Counted from the first letter of the stretch, positions 45,812-55,503 are shown. The stretch: 64,000 nucleotides of DNA from Janibacter sp. A1S7 (GCF_037198315.1 NZ_CP144913.1:682001-746000), one strand, 5' to 3'. A program made the numbers and translations. Notes: generated by a model not told the origin, from the letters alone.

Positions 45812-46141
45812 ATGCCCTACGTCATTGCCGGGGACTGCCTCGACATCATGGACCAGTCCTGCACGGAGGAGTGCCCGGTCGACTGCATCTACGAAGGGGA
45901 GCGCAAGCTCTACATCAACCCCAAGGAGTGCATCGACTGCGGAGCCTGCGAGCCGGTGTGTCCCGTCGAGGCGATCAGCCAGGACCGTCGTGTCGCCGAC
46001 GACATGAGCGACCACATCGAGGACAACCGACGCTTCTTCACGGAGGTCCTCGACGGGCGCGACGAGCCGCTCGGTGCCCCGGGCGGTGCGCACAAGACCG
46101 GGCCCATCGGGGTCGACACCCCCATGGTCAAGGACCTCTGA
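45812..46141 (+). CDS. 7Fe ferredoxin of the box operon
   Basis: 109 residues. The cluster sites CLDIMDQSCTEECPVDC and CIDCGACEPVCP match a 3Fe-4S/4Fe-4S ferredoxin, with the FdxA-like C-terminal tail (RRFFTEVLDGRDEPLGAPGG). It is similar in plan to the protein at 4628 but different enough to be a dedicated paralogue. It is the likely partner of the FNR-like protein just upstream and electron donor to BoxB. GAGAGGAA precedes the ATG. Confidence 0.92.
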   Translation: MPYVIAGDCLDIMDQSCTEECPVDCIYEGERKLYINPKECIDCGACEPVCPVEAISQDRRVADDMSDHIEDNRRFFTEVLDGRDEPLGAPGGAHKTGPIGVDTPMVKDL

Positions 46142-46148
46142 GGCGCTC

Positions 46149-47021
46149 GTGCTCGACGGACACACCCTCGTTGACGCGCACGTCCACGTGCCCGTCCTCC
46201 CTTCGCTGACCCGGTCGTGGATCGACTGGGCCCGTCAGTTCGGACCCGAGGGTCTGCTCGAGCGGGCGTGGGACGACGACGGGAGGCCCCGCCCGGCGGT
46301 CATCGACGAGCTCTTCGCCGGCCAGGGCGTCGATGTCGCCGTGCTCTTCTGCGAGTACAGCCCGAAGGCGACCGGCATGCAGCTCTTCGACGACCTGCTG
46401 CCGATCGTCGAGCACAACCCGCAACGCTTCCGGCCGATGGCCAACGTCAACCCGCACCTGCACCACCCGATCGGGGCGGAGGTCCGTCGCCAGCTCGGGC
46501 ACGGTGCAGCGGGACTGAAGCTGCACCCGGTGCACGGCGGCTTCCGCTGCGACGACCCGATGCTCTACCCGGCCTACCAGGTCCTCGTGGAGGAGGGCGC
46601 GCCGCTGGTCGTGCACTGCGGCACCTCAACGTTCTCGGGGTCGGCCAACGAGTACGCCGACCCGACCTATCTGCTGCCGGTGTCGCGGGACTTCCCCGAG
46701 CTCGACATCATCCTCGCCCACGGTGGTCGCGGCTGGTGGTACGAGCAGGCGGCCTTCATGGCGATGAGCAACCCGCACGTGTGGATCGAGCTGTCCGGGC
46801 TGCCGCCCAAGCGACTACCGCAGTACTACGCGGCGGCCGGGCTGGACCGGTTGGCGCCCAAGATGATCTTCGCCACCGACTGGCCGGGCGTGCCCGGTGT
46901 CGACGTCAACGCCCGCGCGGTGGCCGACCTGGTCCCCGCAGAGACGGTGCCGACCGTCCTCGGCGGCAACGCCCTCCACCTCTACGCCAACATGCCGTTG
47001 GTGGGAGAGGAGGTGGTCTGA
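46149..47021 (+). CDS. Amidohydrolase-2-family metal-dependent hydrolase or decarboxylase
   Basis: 290 residues from a GTG 7 bp after the ferredoxin stop. The metal pair VDAHVHVPV near 8-16, a His in KLHPVHGGF near 121-129, LVVHCGTSTFSG near 155-166, HGGRGWWYEQA near 193-203 and the late Asp in FATDWPGVPG near 239-248 are the amidohydrolase ligands. The family includes hydrolases and non-oxidative aromatic acid decarboxylases (ACMSD type). No box step needs one, so it may act on a related substrate or on a pathway by-product. Confidence 0.75.
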   Translation: MLDGHTLVDAHVHVPVLPSLTRSWIDWARQFGPEGLLERAWDDDGRPRPAVIDELFAGQGVDVAVLFCEYSPKATGMQLFDDLLPIVEHNPQRFRPMANVNPHLHHPIGAEVRRQLGHGAAGLKLHPVHGGFRCDDPMLYPAYQVLVEEGAPLVVHCGTSTFSGSANEYADPTYLLPVSRDFPELDIILAHGGRGWWYEQAAFMAMSNPHVWIELSGLPPKRLPQYYAAAGLDRLAPKMIFATDWPGVPGVDVNARAVADLVPAETVPTVLGGNALHLYANMPLVGEEVV

Positions 47022-47022
47022 C

Positions 47023-47580
47023 GTGCCCCTCTATGCACTCGGTGACCGCGAGCCGGTCATCCCCGCCTCCGCCTTCGTCCACCCCGATGCCGTGGTCATC
47101 GGCGCAGTGACCCTCGGGGAACAGGCGTCGGTGTGGCCGACGGCCGTCCTGCGGGCTGACTTCGGCCAGATCATCGTCGGTGAGCGCACCTCGATCCAGG
47201 ACGGCACGATCATCCACTGCATCGAGGAGCAACCGACGGCCATCGGCGCCGACTGCGTCGTCGGGCACAACGTCCACCTCGAGGGGTGCACGGTGCACGA
47301 CGGCTGCCTCATCGGGTCCGGGTCGGTCGTGCTGAACTTCGCGTCCATCGGTGCCGGGTCCGTGGTCGGTGCCGGGGCCGTCGTCACCGAGCACGCCGAC
47401 ATCCCTGCCGGGTCCCTGGCCGTCGGGGTGCCCGCCAGGGCACGACCCGCTCCCGACGAGGCGGCGGAGTGGATCCGCTTCGGCGTCGACGGGTACCTGA
47501 CCAACTCCACCGTGTACCGCGACCAGCTGCGTCGGCTCGATCGACGCGAGAGCCCGACCGACGCACGACGAAGGGAATGA
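47023..47580 (+). CDS. Gamma-carbonic-anhydrase-fold protein, PaaY-like
   Basis: 185 residues from a GTG. Left-handed beta-helix hexapeptide repeats run from about 15 to 145. The start VPLYALGDREPVIPASAFVH and GAVTLGEQASVWPTAVLRAD resemble the PaaY thioesterase of phenylacetate clusters. Three His that could bind a metal are in GTIIHCIEEQ, VVGHNVHLEG. PaaY hydrolyses dead-end CoA esters formed from the ring-epoxide intermediate; an equivalent salvage job for epoxybenzoyl-CoA would fit this operon. Plain gamma-CA activity cannot be ruled out. It lies 1 bp after the amidohydrolase gene. Confidence 0.75.
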   Translation: MPLYALGDREPVIPASAFVHPDAVVIGAVTLGEQASVWPTAVLRADFGQIIVGERTSIQDGTIIHCIEEQPTAIGADCVVGHNVHLEGCTVHDGCLIGSGSVVLNFASIGAGSVVGAGAVVTEHADIPAGSLAVGVPARARPAPDEAAEWIRFGVDGYLTNSTVYRDQLRRLDRRESPTDARRRE

Positions 47581-47582
47581 TC

Positions 47583-48115
47583 ATGACCGACGCCACCCAG
47601 GGTGTCCCCGCTTCGCAGCTCAGCGACGAGGAGCTGGAGAAGCAGGGCAAGAGCGCCCACGAGACCCGCAACTGGGTCTTCCTGCACGGCAGCGCCGAGC
47701 AGTTCGCCCACCACACCGCCCGGATGCTCGAGCTGGAGCGGGAGTACGTGCGCCGTTACCCCAAGCGCACCTGGCAGGGCAGCGGCGGCGCGCCCACCGA
47801 CCTTGCCCAGACGGCCGCCTCCTGGCGCGAGACCGTCCGCGCCGTCATCGCCCAGCTCGAGCAGCTCGTCGATCTGCCCGACCCGCAGTCCGTGGATGCG
47901 CCCGGCGTGGCCGACCCGGCCCACGCCTTCCTGCAGCGCCTCGCGGACAACGGTGGCCGGATGAACAAGCTCGAGGCCCACCAGGCCGCCCGCGAGGTCG
48001 GGCTCGATCCCGCGGTGCGCGCCGACCTGTACAAGGCGGAGCCGCCGCTCATCGAGACCGAGGGCAAGGAGCGCGTCCTCACCGACGCCGGTCGCGCCCG
48101 CCTGGCGGACGGTCA

Positions 48116-48119
<4 letters not shown>
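47583..48119 (+). CDS. Hypothetical protein (N-terminal DUF6158-like) in the box operon
   Basis: 178 residues; ATG 47583 with GAAGGGA upstream. The N-terminal ~60 residues (LSDEELEKQGKSAHETRNWV then FLHGSAEQFAHHTARMLELE, REYVRRYP) resemble a small actinobacterial helical family, DUF6158, from memory. The C-terminal ~65 residues (AFLQRLADNGGRMNKLEAHQ, AAREVGLDPAVRADLYKAEP) look like a helical, possibly winged-helix-type unit. No catalytic motif is visible. It overlaps the thiolase gene by 4 bp, so it is a true member of the operon. Function unknown. Confidence 0.6.
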
Positions 48120-49327
<1,208 letters not shown>

Positions 49328-49346
49328 CCCGGACGGAACGGAACCC

Positions 49347-50138
49347 ATGACTGCATCCCCGGCGCACCTCGTGCGCATCGACCGCCACGACGACGGCGTC
49401 GCCGAGGTCGTCCTCAACCGTCCCGAGGCGATGAACGCCGTCTCCACCGCGATGGCGAACGCCCTCACGGCAGTCGGTGACGAGTTGCGCGCCGACACCG
49501 GTGTGCGGGCGGTCGTCGTCACCTCGAGCCACGAGAAGGCGTTCTGCGTCGGCGCCGACCTCAAGGAGCGCAACGGCTTCAGCGACGAGGACCTGCGGGC
49601 CCAGCGCCCGGGCAACCGGTTGGCCTATCGGGCGCTGTACGACCTGCCGGTCCCGACCATCGCCGCCGTCGACGGGCACGCCCTCGGCGGGGGGTGCGAG
49701 CTCGCCCTGGCGTGCGACCTCATCGTCGCGGGGCCGAAGGCCTCCTTCGCGCTTCCCGAGGTCTCGGTCGGGGTCATCCCCGGCGGTGGTGGCACCCAGC
49801 TGCTCACCCGCCGCATCGGGTGGTCGCGGGCCGCGGACCTGATCTTCACCGCGCGTCGCATCGACGGGTCCGAGGCTGCCCGGCTCGGTCTGGTCGACCG
49901 CACCGTCGAGGACGCGAAGGGAGAGGCCCTCGCCCTGGCACGGACGATCGCCCAGCACTCGCCGGTCGGGGTGCGCAATGCCAAGGCCGCCATGCGCGGT
50001 GGTCTCGACATGGACCTCGACGAGGGACTGGACCTCGAGGACGAGCGGTGGCACGACACGGCCTTCAGCGCCGACCGTGCGGAAGGTGTGCGTGCCTTCG
50101 CGGAGAAGCGCCGACCGGAATGGCCGGGGCTCGGCTGA
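49347..50138 (+). CDS. Enoyl-CoA hydratase/isomerase
   Basis: 263 residues. Oxyanion motifs: EKAFCVGADLKERNGFSDED near 65-84 and AAVDGHALGGGCELALACDL near 105-124; a catalytic Glu fits ALPEVSVGVIPGGGGTQLLT near 134-153. In the box route it probably isomerises or hydrates dehydroadipyl-CoA to 3-hydroxyadipyl-CoA. It is the last gene of the boxC operon, 19 bp after the thiolase. Confidence 0.88.
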   Translation: MTASPAHLVRIDRHDDGVAEVVLNRPEAMNAVSTAMANALTAVGDELRADTGVRAVVVTSSHEKAFCVGADLKERNGFSDEDLRAQRPGNRLAYRALYDLPVPTIAAVDGHALGGGCELALACDLIVAGPKASFALPEVSVGVIPGGGGTQLLTRRIGWSRAADLIFTARRIDGSEAARLGLVDRTVEDAKGEALALARTIAQHSPVGVRNAKAAMRGGLDMDLDEGLDLEDERWHDTAFSADRAEGVRAFAEKRRPEWPGLG

Positions 50139-50296
50139 GCGGAGCAGAGCCCGCTCCTCGGTGAACCCTGACGCCGCCCCGCGCCACTGCGCCGGCGTCC
50201 GGGCCACGAGGACCTCCGGCCGGGTCGACCGGGAGAAGCGCCGCCGGGCCGACCCGATGCCGGCACGACAACGCCGAGAGGTCATATGGTGGCGAT

Positions 50297-51145
50297 GTGA
50301 TCGACCTGCACACCCACTCCTCCCGCAGCGATGGGACGGACGCACCCGCGGACCTCATCGCCCAGGCTGCCGAGGCGGGGGTGACCACGATCGCGCTCAC
50401 CGACCACGACACGACTGCGGGCTGGGTCGAGGCCGCCGCCTCCGCGCAGCGGCACGGCATCTCCCTCATGCGCGGTGCCGAGCTGTCCACCCGCCACCAC
50501 CGACGCTCGGTGCATCTGCTGGCCTACCTCTTCGACCCCGACGACGCGGACCTGGCCGAGGAGATGCGGCGCACCCGGGAGGACCGGGGCCCGCGGTTGC
50601 GGCGCATCGTCGAGCACATGGCAGCCGATGGGTTTCCCATCGCCTGGGAGGACGTCCTGGCGCAGGTACCGGACGGGCCGGTCTCGCTCGGACGACCGCA
50701 CCTGGCCGACGCGCTCGTCGCCAAGGGGGTCGCCCACGACCGCAGCGAGGTCTTCGCCCGGTGGTTGCACAACGGTTCGGCGTTCTACGAGCCGCACTAC
50801 GCCACCGCGACCGTCGACGCGGTCCGCCTGGTCCGGGCGGCCGGTGGGGTACCCGTCATCGCCCACCCCTTCGCGGTCCGACGCCAGCGCGCGGTGGACG
50901 GTGACGACGTGGCGATGCTCGCCGATGCCGGGCTCGTGGGCATCGAGGCGGACCACCGGGACCTCGACGACGCCGGCCGCGCCCGCGCGCGTCAACTCGC
51001 CGCCGACCTTGACCTCGTCGTCACCGGCAGCAGCGACTTCCACGGGGACGGCAAGCCCAACCGGTTGGGGGAGAACACCACCTCGGCAGAGTCGCTCGCC
51101 CGCATCGAGGCCATCTCCTCCGGTCTGACACCTGTCCTGCGCTGA
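50297..51145 (+). CDS. PHP-domain phosphoesterase
   Basis: 282 residues from a GTG. Metal ligands: IDLHTHSSRSDGTDAP near 2-17 (first HxH), LTDHDTTAGW near 34-43, the His of VIAHPFAVRR near 188-197 and GSSDFHGDGKPNRLG near 242-256. The family includes the TrpH/RNase AM-type 3',5'-nucleotide phosphatases, which have this length. It is probably a housekeeping gene that separates the box operon from the next cluster. TATGGT (near 50284) ends about seven bases before the GTG and could be a leaderless -10. Confidence 0.85.
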   Translation: MIDLHTHSSRSDGTDAPADLIAQAAEAGVTTIALTDHDTTAGWVEAAASAQRHGISLMRGAELSTRHHRRSVHLLAYLFDPDDADLAEEMRRTREDRGPRLRRIVEHMAADGFPIAWEDVLAQVPDGPVSLGRPHLADALVAKGVAHDRSEVFARWLHNGSAFYEPHYATATVDAVRLVRAAGGVPVIAHPFAVRRQRAVDGDDVAMLADAGLVGIEADHRDLDDAGRARARQLAADLDLVVTGSSDFHGDGKPNRLGENTTSAESLARIEAISSGLTPVLR

Positions 51146-51340
51146 CCCGGCTCTCGACGCTTGACCCCATCTGGGGTGTCCTTCTGGAGACCTGATACCC
51201 ACTGCGCCGAATTGACGGCTGGCAGCGCCCTCGTGCTTGGGTTCGCCGGAGAGATCCTCGAGCGTGAAGGAGGGCGTCGCAGCGCTACTCTTCGCGGTCG
51301 GCTCTGCGGGGCACATCGCGCTTCGGCAGCGATCGGCCCC

Positions 51341-52222
51341 TCAGGCCTCGGGTGTGTGGCATACCCGAGGCGGGTCGAAGGCGATCTCTGGAGCCTTCGA
51401 CGCGGCATGTCGGCGAGCAGGGAGTGCGATCCGGTCGCGCAGTTCGAAGAAGGTCTCTGCCGCTTCCGCCCCACGCCAGTCATCGGGGAGCAGGTCTGTC
51501 GGAAGACCCGGATCGAGGTAGGGGAGTCGGCGCCAACTGGTGAGCAGTCCGACATAGTCGGCAAAGGCCATCGCGTCGTCGTGGACGCAGTCGTTCCACG
51601 CATCCAGAGTCGGTCGGTACCCGGCCACGATGTCCGAGTACATCAGGTTCAAACTCTCCAGGTCCCACCAGCGGGACACCTGCTCGCGCAGCGGACGGAA
51701 ACCGAGGTGCTCGGCGCGAAAGAGGTCGAGGTACTCCGTCAAGCCAGCGCGCCCGAGAGTCTCGCGGGCGATGTCCTCGACGTGAGCCGGCGCGATCCAA
51801 GCGCCCGCCGAAACGGTGCCGAACCCCAGTCGGGTCAGTAGTGCGCGCAACTTGTGGCGCTTGTCGCGCTCGGACTCGGGGACGCTGAAGACCGCCAGCA
51901 GCCATTGGTGGCCGGTGCCGGTCCGCGATCGCTGGAAAATCCGCTGGTCGCCTTCGAACAACACGTCGCTGGCCCGACTGGACAGGGTGTATCCCGCCAT
52001 GCGGTCCCGCTTCTCCGGGACGAGGAGGCCGCGTTGCTTCAGCCGCCAGACTGCCGACCGGACGGACTGGCTGTCGACGCCCACCTCGGCGAGAAGTCGG
52101 ATCAACGAACGCACACTGAGCCAGCCGCCGATCTCGCGGGAGTACAGGCCGTAGAGGGTGATGATCAGCGCGCGTGGCGGTGCTGCTCCCTTCGTGGTCC
52201 CATGTGTCCGGGTCTCCGACAC
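51341..52222 (-). CDS. Second PaaX-family transcriptional regulator
   Basis: 293 residues. It has an N-terminal winged helix (LIITLYGLYSREIGGWLSVR then SLIRLLAEVGVDSQSVRSAV, WRLKQRGLL), a PaaX central domain (WLLAVFSVPESERDKRHKLR, LRALLTRLGFGTVSAGAWIA) and a C-terminal domain (LGFRPLREQVSRWWDLESLN). It is the last gene of the five-gene operon starting at 55452 (RidA ends 6 bp before it), so it is probably autoregulated. A 2-aminobenzoyl-CoA ligand is a reasonable guess. Confidence 0.85.
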   Translation of the reverse strand: MSETRTHGTTKGAAPPRALIITLYGLYSREIGGWLSVRSLIRLLAEVGVDSQSVRSAVWRLKQRGLLVPEKRDRMAGYTLSSRASDVLFEGDQRIFQRSRTGTGHQWLLAVFSVPESERDKRHKLRALLTRLGFGTVSAGAWIAPAHVEDIARETLGRAGLTEYLDLFRAEHLGFRPLREQVSRWWDLESLNLMYSDIVAGYRPTLDAWNDCVHDDAMAFADYVGLLTSWRRLPYLDPGLPTDLLPDDWRGAEAAETFFELRDRIALPARRHAASKAPEIAFDPPRVCHTPEA

Positions 52223-52228
52223 GGAGGT

Positions 52229-52642
52229 CTACGCCCCCGTCCGGTGGGGGACCTGGGCCGTGCCCTGCACCTCGACGAGAGCTTCGACGTCCCACAGTCG
52301 GGCGACCCCGACCCCGGCCATCGCGGGGTAGTGCGCTCCCACGAGTTGCTTCCAGACCCGTCCGATGTCGCGGGAGCGTGCCTTGTAATCGACCATGTCG
52401 ACGATGTACACGGTCATCGACACGATGTCTTCGGGGGCCCCGCCGGCCGCCTCGAGCGCGGACAGGAGGTTCCCCAGGGCCTTCTCGAACTGCTCGACGA
52501 CGTCGTCGCCGACGATCTTCCCGTCCGCGTCGAGTGCGGTCTGGCCGGCCAGGTGGACCGTCGCCCCTCCGGTGATGCGTACCGCGTGCGAGAAGCCCGC
52601 GGCCGGAGCTAGGTGGGTCGGGTTGATGCGCTCGAAACTCAT
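52229..52642 (-). CDS. RidA-family enamine/imine deaminase
   Basis: 137 residues, a YjgF/RidA protein. It shows GATVHLAGQTALDADGKIVG near 25-44, FEKALGNLLSALEAAGGAPE near 51-70 and PAMAGVGVARLWDVEALVEV near 103-122; the last contains the region that holds the Arg of active RidA proteins, here replaced by R in GVARLW, so activity is plausible. RidA hydrolyses reactive 2-aminoacrylate-type enamines/imines to keto compounds and ammonia. In this operon it could remove the ring amino group after dearomatisation. It overlaps the SDR gene by 4 bp. Confidence 0.88.
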   Translation of the reverse strand: MSFERINPTHLAPAAGFSHAVRITGGATVHLAGQTALDADGKIVGDDVVEQFEKALGNLLSALEAAGGAPEDIVSMTVYIVDMVDYKARSRDIGRVWKQLVGAHYPAMAGVGVARLWDVEALVEVQGTAQVPHRTGA

Positions 52643-53436
52643 GACTGGACCGCTCCTCCGTCGACGTTGATGCCTTGGGCATTGATCGCTCCGCTGGCCA
52701 CGCAGAGGGCGACCACGTCGGCGACCTCCTCGGCCGTGACCAGCCGCTTGATCGGTTGCCTGCGCTCCAGCAGCCGACGGACCTCCGCCTCGGAGCGAGT
52801 GCTGCGTCCCGCGATGTCGGCCACGGACTGATCGGTCATCGGCGTGTCGACGTAGCCGGGGCAGACCGCGTTGACCGTCACCCCGGTGCTCGCGACCTCT
52901 GCCGCAGCCGACCGGACCAGACCGAGCACGCCGTGCTTGCTGGCGGTGTAGGCGGCGATCTGCTTCTCGCCGATCTTGGACGCGATGGAGGCGATCACCA
53001 CGACCCGTCCCCAGCCGCCCTCGATCATGTGGGGCAGCGCCCGCCGCAGGCAGCGAAAGGGTGCGGTGAGGTTCAGGTCGAGCATGCGCTGCCAGTCCTC
53101 GTCGGTGGTCTCGGACAGCGGTGCTCCGGTGCCGTTGCCCGCGTTGAGCACGAGTACCTCCACCGGCCCCCAGGCCTGCTCCACGGCCAGGAAGGCAGCG
53201 TCCACCTGGTCACCCTCGGTCACATCGGTGGGAACGACGAGCGTCTCCCCGGGCAGCGTGGCGGCGGCCTCGCTCAGCGCGGCCTCGTCCCGGGCGAGCA
53301 GCGCCACGCGCAGCCCCTCCCGCGACAGCCGGTGCGCAGCCGCCAGACCGATGCCCTTGCTGGCGCCGGTGACCAGGGCGACCCTGCCACCGGTGGACGC
53401 GGCGGCGGTCTCGTCGGTGCTCATCCTGCTGGTCAC
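52639..53436 (-). CDS. SDR-family dehydrogenase of the 2-aminobenzoyl-CoA-type operon
   Basis: 265 residues from a GTG that overlaps the hydratase stop (GTGA). The NAD(P) loop ALVTGASKGIGLAAAHRL near 18-35, NAGNGTGAP near 95-103, the Ser (VVIASIASKIG near 147) and the YTASKHG motif near 161-167 are complete. It would reduce or oxidise a ring ketone or 3-hydroxyacyl-CoA in the beta-oxidation-like phase. An internal ATG at 53424 is an alternative start. Confidence 0.85.
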   Translation of the reverse strand: MTSRMSTDETAAASTGGRVALVTGASKGIGLAAAHRLSREGLRVALLARDEAALSEAAATLPGETLVVPTDVTEGDQVDAAFLAVEQAWGPVEVLVLNAGNGTGAPLSETTDEDWQRMLDLNLTAPFRCLRRALPHMIEGGWGRVVVIASIASKIGEKQIAAYTASKHGVLGLVRSAAAEVASTGVTVNAVCPGYVDTPMTDQSVADIAGRSTRSEAEVRRLLERRQPIKRLVTAEEVADVVALCVASGAINAQGINVDGGAVQS

Positions 53437-54260
53437 CGTCCCTTCCACTCCGGCGTGCGCCGTGCGTTGAAGGCGTCGTGGAACTCGGTGTGGTCATGGG
53501 TGGTCATCAGCAGAGCCTGGGTCGAGGCGTCGAGCTCGACCGCGGCGGCGAGGCTCATGTCCAGCTCACGGGTGATGAGGGACTTGGTCTCGGCGTAGGC
53601 CAGCGTCGGGCCGTCGGCCAGGCGCCGGGCCAGTCCCAAGACGGCGTCGTCGAGGTCGGGGTCGTCCACCAGCCGGCTGACCAGCCCGTACCGGTCCGCG
53701 GTCTCGGCGTCGATGGTCTCGCCCAGCATGAGCAGCTCGGTGGCGCGGCCGGCACCCACGACCCGGGGAAGCAGGTAGGCGGCGCCCATGTCACCTCCCG
53801 AGAGGCCGACCTTCGTGAACAGGAAGGCGAACTTGCCCGAACGGGCCACCACTCTGAAGTCGGCGGCCAGCGCCACCACGGCGCCCGCTCCGGCCGCGAT
53901 GCCCTGGATCCCGACGATGATGGGGATCGGGCACTCACGCATGGCCCGGATCACGTCGCCGGTCATCCGGGTGAAGCCGATGAGGTCGCGAGCGTCCATC
54001 GTGATCAGCTCGCCGATGATCTCGTTGACGTCCCCGCCACCACAGAAGCCCTTCCCCTCACCGCGGATCACCAGGACGGACACGTCGTCGCGGGTGGGCA
54101 GCTCGTGCAGCAGGTCGCGCAGGTCGGCATAGCTCTCGAAGGTGAGCGCGTTCATCTTGTCGGGGCGGTTGAGGGTCACCGTGGCGACGCCGTCGTCGAC
54201 CTCGAAGCGAAAGTGCTTCCACTCCCGGGTGAAATCGGCTGATGCGCGGTATCGGGTCAT
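53433..54260 (-). CDS. Enoyl-CoA hydratase/isomerase
   Basis: 275 residues. FCGGGDVNEIIGELITMDAR near 74-93 and IQGIAAGAGAVVALAADFRV near 118-137 form the oxyanion hole, and LLPRVVGAGRATELLMLGET near 162-181 follows. The GDM of GLSGGDMGAAYLLPRVVG lies where some crotonases have catalytic Glu, suggesting a variant active site and possibly ring hydrolysis rather than plain hydration. It lies 10 bp after the acyl-CoA dehydrogenase gene and overlaps the SDR gene. Confidence 0.85.
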   Translation of the reverse strand: MTRYRASADFTREWKHFRFEVDDGVATVTLNRPDKMNALTFESYADLRDLLHELPTRDDVSVLVIRGEGKGFCGGGDVNEIIGELITMDARDLIGFTRMTGDVIRAMRECPIPIIVGIQGIAAGAGAVVALAADFRVVARSGKFAFLFTKVGLSGGDMGAAYLLPRVVGAGRATELLMLGETIDAETADRYGLVSRLVDDPDLDDAVLGLARRLADGPTLAYAETKSLITRELDMSLAAAVELDASTQALLMTTHDHTEFHDAFNARRTPEWKGR

Positions 54261-54270
54261 CCTGGGCTCC

Positions 54271-55452
54271 TTACGGGCTCTCGTCGGTCTTGCTCCGGAC
54301 CTCGCGGACGAGGGACCGGCCGATGATGGTGCGTTGCACCTCGGAGGCGCCCTCGTAGATCCGGGGTGCGCGGACCTCCCGATAGAGGTGCTCCAGGAGG
54401 TGGCCGCGTTGCAAGGCGCGGGCGCCGTGCAGTTGCACGGCCTGGTCGACGACCTGCTGCGCGGACTCGGTTGCGTGCAACTTGGCCATGGCCGACGCCT
54501 TGGTGATCTCCGCTGCCGAGGCTCCGGAGTCGTACGCTGACGCGGCCGCGTGCACCAGCAGTCGTGAGGCCTCCACCGTGGTCGCCATCTCCGCCAGTGC
54601 GTGGGAGACCGCCTGCTGGGCGTGGAGCGGCCCCCCGTGCACCTGACGGTCGACGGACCAGCGGACCGCGCAGTCCAGTGCCGCCTGGGCCATGCCGACG
54701 GCGAAGGCGCCGACGCTGGGGCGGAAGAGGTCGAGGGTGCGCATGGCCACCCGGAACCCCGCATCGACCTCACCCAGCACGTCCTGGGGCCCAACCCTGA
54801 CTCCCTCGAAGGTGAGCCGGCCGATCGCGTGCGGGGCCAGCAGGTCGAGGTGCTCGCCCCCGAGACCCTCGGCGTCCCCGGGGACGGCGAAGGCCGTGAC
54901 GCCCCGGGCGCCGGCGTCGGGGGTGGTGCGGGCGAAGACGGTGTAGACATCCGCCTCGGGCGCGTTCGAGATCCACGTCTTCTCCCCGAACAGTCGCCAG
55001 CCGTCCCCGTCCCGCTCCGCACGCAGTGCGAGCGCAGCGGCGTCGGATCCGGCTCCCGGCTCGGAGAGGGCGAACCCGGCCACCACCTCGCCGGTGATGA
55101 CTCCAGGGATCCAACGGTCAGCGGTCCGGGAGGTGCCGGACTGGAGGATCGGGTAGCTGCCCAGTCCTTGCAGGGCAAGTGCCGTCTCGGCTGCCGTGTC
55201 CACGCCCGCGAGGGTCTCGCGCAGCAGGCACAGTTGCATGGCTGCCGCGTCCCGGGGCGCTTCGTCCGGGGCACCACCGAAGAGTCCGCGGAGGAGACCG
55301 AGGTCGCCGAGCTGCCGGAGCAGACGGCGGTCCACATGTCCCTCCTCGTGGCCCCCCCGACGATGGTCGGCGTCGGAGAAGTGGGCCCGTGCGAGGTCCC
55401 GCAGGTGGTTGGCGTAGTCGCGTTGGTCCGCGGTCAAGCCGAACAAGAGCAT
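54271..55452 (-). CDS. Acyl-CoA dehydrogenase of the 2-aminobenzoyl-CoA-type operon
   Basis: 393 residues, ATG at 55452. FAD motif FALSEPGAGSDAAALAL near 120-136, WISNAPEADVYTVFART near 157-173, the dimer segment ALAEMATTVEASRLLVHAAA near 295-314 and the C-terminal RAPRIYEGASEVQRTIIGRS near 357-376. It would oxidise a cyclic or open acyl-CoA after the reductive dearomatisation. It is the first gene of the minus-strand operon. Its promoter TTGACG-N16-TATAAG ends nine bases before the ATG, so the mRNA is probably leaderless. Confidence 0.87.
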   Translation of the reverse strand: MLLFGLTADQRDYANHLRDLARAHFSDADHRRGGHEEGHVDRRLLRQLGDLGLLRGLFGGAPDEAPRDAAAMQLCLLRETLAGVDTAAETALALQGLGSYPILQSGTSRTADRWIPGVITGEVVAGFALSEPGAGSDAAALALRAERDGDGWRLFGEKTWISNAPEADVYTVFARTTPDAGARGVTAFAVPGDAEGLGGEHLDLLAPHAIGRLTFEGVRVGPQDVLGEVDAGFRVAMRTLDLFRPSVGAFAVGMAQAALDCAVRWSVDRQVHGGPLHAQQAVSHALAEMATTVEASRLLVHAAASAYDSGASAAEITKASAMAKLHATESAQQVVDQAVQLHGARALQRGHLLEHLYREVRAPRIYEGASEVQRTIIGRSLVREVRSKTDESP

Positions 55453-55461
55453 GAAACAAAA

Positions 55462-55503
55462 CTTATAGCGTCTTGACAACGTCCGTCAACATCTCAATAC
55501 ACT
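55462..55503. promoter_or_regulatory. Divergent promoters with overlapping -35 boxes
   Basis: Minus strand: TTGACG (complement of 55484-55489), 16 bp, TATAAG (complement of 55462-55467). Plus strand: TTGACA (55473-55478), then AATACA (55496-55501, 17-bp spacer) or TACACT (55498-55503, 19 bp). The two -35 boxes form an inverted repeat TTGAC-N7-GTCAA (55473-55489). A single repressor there would shut both operons. TTGACGGACGTT on the minus strand also appears, with one change, at 59826. Confidence 0.65.

Noticed and set aside
51146-51340. Possible short hairpin CCCCATCTGGGG after the PHP gene as terminator
   Set aside because: The loop would be only about two bases and the stem is weak. Kept only as an unremarkable convergent spacer.
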